From: Mangifera indica
Taxonomy: Eukaryota > Streptophyta > Magnoliopsida > Sapindales > Anacardiaceae
NCBI RefSeq assembly: GCF_011075055.1
Contig: NC_058151.1
Location: 6,156,251-6,220,250, forward strand
Direction of reading: 5' to 3'
DNA: 64,000 nt
The translations under genes were made by a program, and so were the position numbers. How positions within the stretch are numbered: position 1 is the stretch's first letter; each line of letters begins with the position of its first letter. Below, one piece after another: positions 57,690 through 64,000 of this stretch. Under the pieces are notes generated by a model. The model saw only the letters and a program-made list of their open reading frames with translations. It made no database searches and had not been told where the DNA came from.

Positions 57690-60600
57690 GTGAGATGTCG
57701 TTGATTTGATCTAGGAAAATTGTGGGCCACTCCATATTTGCATCCAACTGTTTAAACTCATTATAACACTATAGGAGAAGTCCAACAAACTGGGTCGAAA
57801 CATTCATCCAATTATCATCTAGAAAAGATTTACGAAGTATACCCATAAAAGCTTCAATATGTTGTGTACACAGATAAATCACATCATAAATTGAAAATGA
57901 TAACTAATATGAACAAATACAAAGGAAGGGTACATACCGTGTTTTCTAACCATTGCCCTAGTGTTACAATTTGGGTCTACCATGGTTTGGGCATATAGGC
58001 AGTCATTCTGGTTGGTCCCCCGAGGAAGACATGTCGAGTGTCATTATTTGACGCTTGATGGTACCATAATGTGAACTCTGTATAAGCCACAGCCAATCGC
58101 GGGTCCAGATGATGACCCTCAGTTATGGGTTTGTTCTTTTTTCCCTTATTTGGATCTGTGAATGGACTTACCAACTTTTCCCTTTTTGTAGTACACGTCC
58201 GAAAGCTGATACTTTTTTAGTTGTCATCGACTTTTGAACAGTTGCTGGTTGGTCCTACACTTGTTGTTAGACATCATCATTTGATGATTCATCTAACTTA
58301 AAAAAGTTCACAAATTTATGTTTATCATTATTTTATAATTAAGTAATTGAAAATAAAAATTAAGTAATACAACTAATTGAAAATAAAAATTAAGTATGGT
58401 GGATAATAACCTGTACTGATTCTAATACCTGAATATAAGAATCCTCAAGTCTGACAATTTGATTATTTAATGATGTCATTTTTTCCTGCATATCCCCTGA
58501 AGCATCGATATTTGTTGTTGCCATTGGTCATGTATCTCCCTCCGAAACATCGATGTTCGTTATTGCCATTGGTCTTATATCTCCCCCGAAACATCGATGT
58601 TTGTTGTTGTCAATAGGATTGCATCTCTTCATGAAACGTAGATGACTGTCGCTCCCACTCCACACGCATCATTGTAGCATGCTGGTCCAATTGCTACTGT
58701 ATCTGAGAGCTAATGCCTCTTCCATGTTCCATTAAGATTTGTTGAAGACGGTCATATAATATACCACTGTACGACTTCCCGTGGACCAATTGTCTTGCAG
58801 ACTCGTTTATCTGGTGCTCTCAAGAATGGGAGGCGCGGGAAGTAGACATCCGTGGTAAGGAAACATGTACATTAGGTATGTCCCTATATGACTCTCAGAG
58901 GTATGTTGTGCGAGAGGATAACATTTATGGAGGGGATGTATGTCCAATACAAGACGTCCTAGGAACCATGGGTCTAACACCTCTTGATGAAGAAATTCGT
59001 ACGAAAGCAGTGAAAGATGATGAAGACCCTCTGGGGGCTATCTGAAAGGCAATAGGATGGTTTGAATGGATGGCATCATCATCGTCTAAATCTGTAGATG
59101 GTGTCTATTCTCCTATAAACTCCAAAGCTTGAATATACCATTCAGAGTAACGTTCAATCTCGGTCGGATGTAATACAATTGTAATCTCCTCCTAGAACAT
59201 GAAAGAAATTTATAAAAATTAATGAAATACAAAACGAAATAATAAAATATAAATGAGCAACATACTGGAGAAATGTCCCAAAGTATAGATATGTCATCCC
59301 ATGTAGATAGTACAACTGTTTTTCATTTTAAGATATGGGGGATTCGATCATTTGCTTCCAAACGGATATAAGACGATGATTCTGAATCGTCTCATAAATC
59401 CAATACTACACAATGTACAACATTTATGGTTACTATTTACAATAGTCATTATGAATGTAAATTTTATCTATTATATAATACTTGAAAAATAATCGGGTAT
59501 CCCAAAATACTGTAACAGAGAAGTGGGAGCAAACTTGTGTACGGCAGGTAATGTTCAACACAATATTGATATTTGTTATGTAAACCTTTTCGTATCGAAT
59601 CAACTGTTTTATTCCATGTCAGTGTTCCCCATGGGTATTGACTAAATGCATCTAAATTGTTCGCTAAATGCAAAAAACGATCAAGTACTTTGGTTCTGTT
59701 GTCTGCCCCTAATAATCCTGTAAATGCGTAATACAAGACTGCAAACTTCACTACATCGTCTTCAATGTCGAATGCTTGCTTGATCTCCCCATGAGAACAC
59801 AACCTGTGAATGTTCGAGAAGTATTTCTTTCTCAATCGAGGCGTATCCGTACAATCAACATAATTGGACACGTCCATGTCCTCCCCGAAAATCAAACCAG
59901 TGGCAAGTGCAAACTCAACAGGGTTGAATCGGAATTCAACACCATTTATTCTGAACCACATTTCTTTGTCTGGGTTCCCGCGGTTAATCATACGTAATAA
60001 CATTGTTTGAACAAAAACGACATTGAACCGTGGCTCTGCCAAATCTAATAAATGTCCAAAACAAGTTGTTTGAAAAATGACTCTTTGAGTAAACATTAGT
60101 TTATTCCTAATTATAGTCACAGTGTCCATTTTTGTCCGAAGCGACATGTGCACACGAAATCTATATGCATGGTGGAATCTGTACGCTCTCTCTTGATAGT
60201 TAATTGCAAATCCTTGAAAATATATATTAATTTCTTAAATTACATTAATGAAAGAAACTGGAGTATTATTATTAAATTATCCACCTTGTGATGGATGAGA
60301 AATTTTAGTTGTATGTTTTTTTTGTAAATTTCCCCTCAACAGCGTAGCGATTTTTTAAAACCAAATACATCTTTTTCAATAAGGTAGATGTCACAATAAA
60401 AACATGGCATGTATAAGATGCAAAACAACGTAAACTGTACAAACATGTCTTAAAAATTCAAAAAGCAATAACTTACCAAATTCATGTATTAGAATTTGTA
60501 CCGCTTTAACATAACACAATTTCTTCTTCACATCACTACAATAATCAGTGATGCACATACTATATAGATAGAAAGATATAACCAAAAAAATAATAATAAT

Positions 60601-60900
60601 TAAAAAATTCTCAATTTAAAATAAAAACTTTAAAGATTTTTTCTGAATTTAATTTTTTATCTCTTTCTTTTACATTTTAAAATAATTGTAAATTATGTTA
60701 AACCACATAATCTAACTCACAAAAAAATTGTTAAATGTTTTATACATGAAAAAAGGACAAAAATTGCTAAATTACATAATTTAACCCACAAAAAAAAAAT
60801 TTGATCATATTATTAATCTAACCCACAAAAAAAAATCATTGAAAATATATATTATTAAATTTGATATAACGAAACTTAACCTGTCTTCTTGCCATTACGT
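57690..60900 (-). pseudogene. DUF1985 / Ulp1-like protease gene convergent with mudrA (Kaonashi-type)
   Basis: The best exon is 60212-59482 (GT-AG sites on the minus strand). It encodes 'RFNVVFVQTMLLRMINRGNP' and 'FRINGVEFRFNPVEFALATG', the DUF1985 domain found with Ulp1 (C48) SUMO-type proteases in plant MULE-borne genes. The next exon, about 59,400-59,272, reads 'TVVLSTWDDISILWDISP'. A Gln-rich coiled coil with several stops lies at 58,440-58,740. The Ulp1-like segment 'HIEAFMGILRKSFLDDNWMN' lies near 57,830-57,890. Small 5' exons are likely at 60,897 ('MARRQ') and 60,585-60,476. The catalytic His/Asp/Cys part is absent before the mudrA end at about 57,680. Ulp1-like genes carried by MULEs with mudrA are established; the function of this copy is lost. 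Confidence 0.72.
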
Positions 60901-61641
60901 TGATAGTATCGATGGTCGATGAAACTATTTGTTGAATTTTCTTGGTGAACGAGAAAATAACCCGATGATCTATGCGGAATCAAACAATTTTAGAGAAAAT
61001 ATGGAAGCAAGCAACTAAACACTTTTGCGAAAAAAAATTTGCCAACACTGGCACATATATATTTCCAAGCAAACAAAATGTTCCACGGGAAAGATAAGAA
61101 GGAGAGCATCAGGAATATATTGAGACATGGTAGCCAGTGAATTATTAAAGTAAGTGCACTATTCATGTCAATGCATTATTCATATATATTCATTATAATA
61201 CTCCACATTTATGCACTATTCATGTCAATAATTTTAACTTTATGTTAGGACATTATTTCATCTGGAAGTACTTTTTAAAAAAATTCTGCATAACAGTAGA
61301 ACCTTTAAAAGTTAAGAAGATTAAAATAAACGGGTTGGTGTTGACACCAACTCTTTTTTTATTTTAGCAAGAAAGGGTTGGCCAATGCCAACCCTTTTAT
61401 TTTATTTTATAAAGGGGTGGTCCCATGCCTATCCTTGCATTTTTATTGCAGAAACATGAGAGAATATTACAGAAGAATCTCGGAGGGAATAAATTGACTT
61501 GCAGGGAATTATTGACGCAATAGTATTCACGTGATTCATCTTTAATATATATATATATATATATACATAGCATAGATATAGCACATCTATCTTAAACATA
61601 TCATAAACGAGAGAGCGATTTATACTTTGCACGAAAAAAAA
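60389..61641 (-). repeat. Left arm of a large inverted repeat
   Basis: This arm matches 64000-62731 in reverse complement, end to end. For example, the 64-codon open pieces 60585-60391 (minus) and 63804-63998 (plus) differ at only five residues. It contains the first exons and presumed promoter of the DUF1985/Ulp1-like gene and two palindromes (61334-61351 and 61372-61397). Confidence 0.93.
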
Positions 61642-62730
61642 TTTCATTGACCAATCGGCCGACGAAACTTGTTGGATTTGCAGAGACGAAATAATGGCAG
61701 GACAATATGTAAGGTTTTCTAAAAAACCTTAGCATAAATGTATGTGTATTGTATTATACCAAAATTATTTCAATTTGGATTCAGTCTAAATCACTTCAAT
61801 TTAATTCTATCAGAATTCAATTAAGTAAATCAAAATATTGTTAAATATTGCAATTTTAATAATATTGTTGATTAGCCAATTAGTTCAATTTTAAAAATGA
61901 AAAAACCGTCAGAAAACTGATTTTGGCTGGAAAGATTTGGAAAACATAAGGGGTTGGCGACGCCTTATTATTGAATTTTAGCTTAATTTATTTATATTTT
62001 AAATAAATATATATTTTTTGTTTAGAGAAAATATTTATATTGTTATGTATGTATAATTTATTATTCTCTATTTGTTGCTCGTATATATGGTGAACATGTT
62101 GACTAAGAACTACTATCTGAACTATAAGATGAATCCAGTACATAACCTTTTCACTCATCTTGGTGTCATGCATAAGAGATATTGTGATTTAAAAGACAAA
62201 GGTATAAAATTAACTAAAAAATAGAGGATAGTTGGATTACTAAAGTCATTACCAGATTATTGAACTTCAATAATTTTTGATCTTGTCCGAGATAAGAAAT
62301 TCAAGAATTATTGGTAATGTGTGGATGAATTACAGTTTGTTGAAGAACGCAGAATTGTAATGAATATAAGAAAGTCAATATTTTTCTCTATTTTCCAAAA
62401 TCAACGAAGTGCAAGGCATGTAGGCTATTGCAAACATTATAATAACTTTATCTTAGATAAAGTTACTCCTAATATTGTTAGAGATAGAGAAAATGTTTTT
62501 TTCTCAATCTGATTGGTGGAGATCGAATCCCTATAAATATGGAGAGCGTTTGATTATCAAGATGTCATGTTTTAAATTGTATAAATCTCAAGCTAAGGAT
62601 GGTTCGGAAGTTGGTCATAGTAATTGAATTTTATGTCCAAATTATGAAAATGTTGAACTCCATATTGATATAATATAATATATTTTATGGTTATTTGTGG
62701 GAATTCTAAAACTGATATAAATATAATATA
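61642..62730. other. Spacer of the inverted repeat
   Basis: AT-rich. A relic with open frames lies at 62,060-62,640, including 'RHVGYCKHYNNFILDKVTPN' (62321-62512) and then 'QSDWWRSNPYKYGERL'. I do not recognise it. No element ends or target duplications were identified. Confidence 0.5.
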
Positions 62731-64000
62731 ATTTTTTTCGTGCAAAGTATAGATCTCTCTCTCGTTTATGATATGTTTAAGATAGATGTGTTATATCTAT
62801 GCTATGTATATATATATATTAAAGATGAATTACGTGAATACTATTGCACCAATAATTCCCTGCAAGTCAATTTATTCCCTGCAAGATTCTTCTGCAATAT
62901 TCTCTCATGTGTTTGCAATAAAAATGCAAGGATTAGCATGGGCCTACCCCTTTATAAAATAAAATAAAAGGGTTGGCGTTGGCCAACCCTTTCTTGCTAA
63001 AATAAAAAAGGGTTGACATCAACACCAACCCGTTTATTTTAATCTTCTTAACTTTTAAAGGTTCTATTGTTATGCATAATTTTTTAAAAAAGTACTTCCA
63101 AATAAAATAATGTCCTAACATAAAGTTAAAATTATTGACATGAATAGTGCATAAATGTGGAGTATTTTCTACAAGTACAATGAAAATATTATAAGGAATG
63201 CATAAATGTAGAGTATTATAATGAATATATATGAATAATGCACTGACATGAATAGTGCATTTACTTTAATAATTCATTAGCTATCATGTCTCAATATATT
63301 CCTCATGCTCTCCTTCTTATCTTTCCCGTGGAACATTTTGTTTGCTTGGAAATATATATGTGCAAGTGTTGGCAATTTTTTTTCCGCAAAAGTGTTTAGT
63401 TGCTTGCTTCTATATTTTTCTCTCAAATTGTTTGATTCCACATAGATCATCGGGTTATTTTGTCATTCACGAAAAAAATTCAACAAATAGCTTCATCGAC
63501 CGTCGATACTATCAAAGTAATGACAGGAAGACAGGTTATGTTTCGTTATATCAAATTTAATAATATATATTTTCAAAGATTTTTGTTTTATGGGTTAGAT
63601 TATGTAGTTTAGCATAATTTAACAATTTTTGTCCTTTTTTCATGTATAAAACATTTAGCAATTTTTTTACGGGTTAGATTATGTAGTTTAACATAATTTA
63701 TAGTTATTTTAAAATGTAGAAGAAAGAGATAAAAAATTAAATTGAGAAAAAATCTTTGAAGTTTTTATTTTAAATTGAGAATTTTTTAATTATTATTATT
63801 TTTTTGGTTATATCTTTCTATCTATATAGTATGTGCATAACTAATTATTGTAGTGATGTGAAGAAGAAATTGTGTTATGTTAAAGCGATACAAATTCTAA
63901 TACATGAATCTGGTAAGTTATTGCTTTTTGAATTTTTAAGACATGTTTATACAATTTACGTTGTTTTGCATCTTATACATGCTATGTTTTTGTTGTGACA
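62731..64000 (+). repeat. Right arm of the large inverted repeat, running off the window
   Basis: This is the mirror of 60389-61641 with small indels, including a shorter TA tract near 62,810. The + strand here should lead into a second DUF1985/Ulp1-like gene copy beyond 64,000, because it carries the same 5' exons (about 63,515-63,535 and 63,830-63,915). Confidence 0.92.

Overview
This window looks like a transposon-dense, AT-rich intergenic block from a flowering plant, most likely a eudicot. I see no convincing ordinary host gene. Everything recognisable comes from mobile elements or an integrated plant pararetrovirus, and most of it is nested. The plant origin rests on a Del/Tekay-type chromovirus, a Copia element with Sirevirus-style polypurine tracts, a plant zf-BED/DUF659 hAT, a mudrA gene convergent with a DUF1985/Ulp1-like gene, and integrated Caulimoviridae DNA.

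Layout: 1-1.8 kb is AT-rich filler. 1.8-4.4 kb is a decayed hAT transposase (+). 4.4-7.3 kb is unrecognised sequence with exon-like patches. 7.3-7.65 kb is rich in GAGCTC words. 7.65-10.6 kb is the 3' end of a Copia element with a relic of an env-position ORF, two polypurine tracts and an LTR. 10.6-11.1 kb is a diverged relative of a small TIR element. 12,534-17,045 is a nearly complete hAT element (TIRs, 8-bp target duplication) whose four-exon transposase (-) appears to be broken by one GA dinucleotide.

18.76-53.47 kb is an endogenous pararetrovirus (EPRV) tandem, Florendovirus/Petuvirus-like, with a unit of about 7.37 kb. It is split at an ACATA target site by a 19.9-kb Ty3/Gypsy chromovirus (25,783-45,705, - strand). 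A 5.76-kb segment of the EPRV (47,629-53,391) is inverted, and both breakpoints fall within about 14 bp of the same viral site, the protease active site. The Gypsy internal region is decayed (no RNase H, no intact chromodomain), but its 5' LTR side has grown into about 14 kb of tandem structure. That structure holds tandem partial LTRs and then a higher-order array of 856-bp and 666-bp units. The units are built from a 190-bp LTR monomer, one inverted monomer and a copied gag start. A 756-bp TIR element sits inside this array.

54.5-60.9 kb holds a mudrA-like gene (+) convergent with a DUF1985/Ulp1-like gene (-), the layout of Kaonashi-type MULEs. The mudrA exon is interrupted by a 961-bp copy of the same TIR element with a perfect 9-bp duplication (TGTGTTTAA). 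From 60,389 to the window end lies a large inverted repeat (arms of about 1.25 kb, spacer about 1.1 kb) carrying the 5' end of the DUF1985/Ulp1 gene head to head.

Relative order of events from nesting: the EPRV integrated first, the chromovirus inserted into it, the LTR-derived array expanded, and the small MULE-like element jumped into the array. All gene models were read by eye. No alignment or database search was run.
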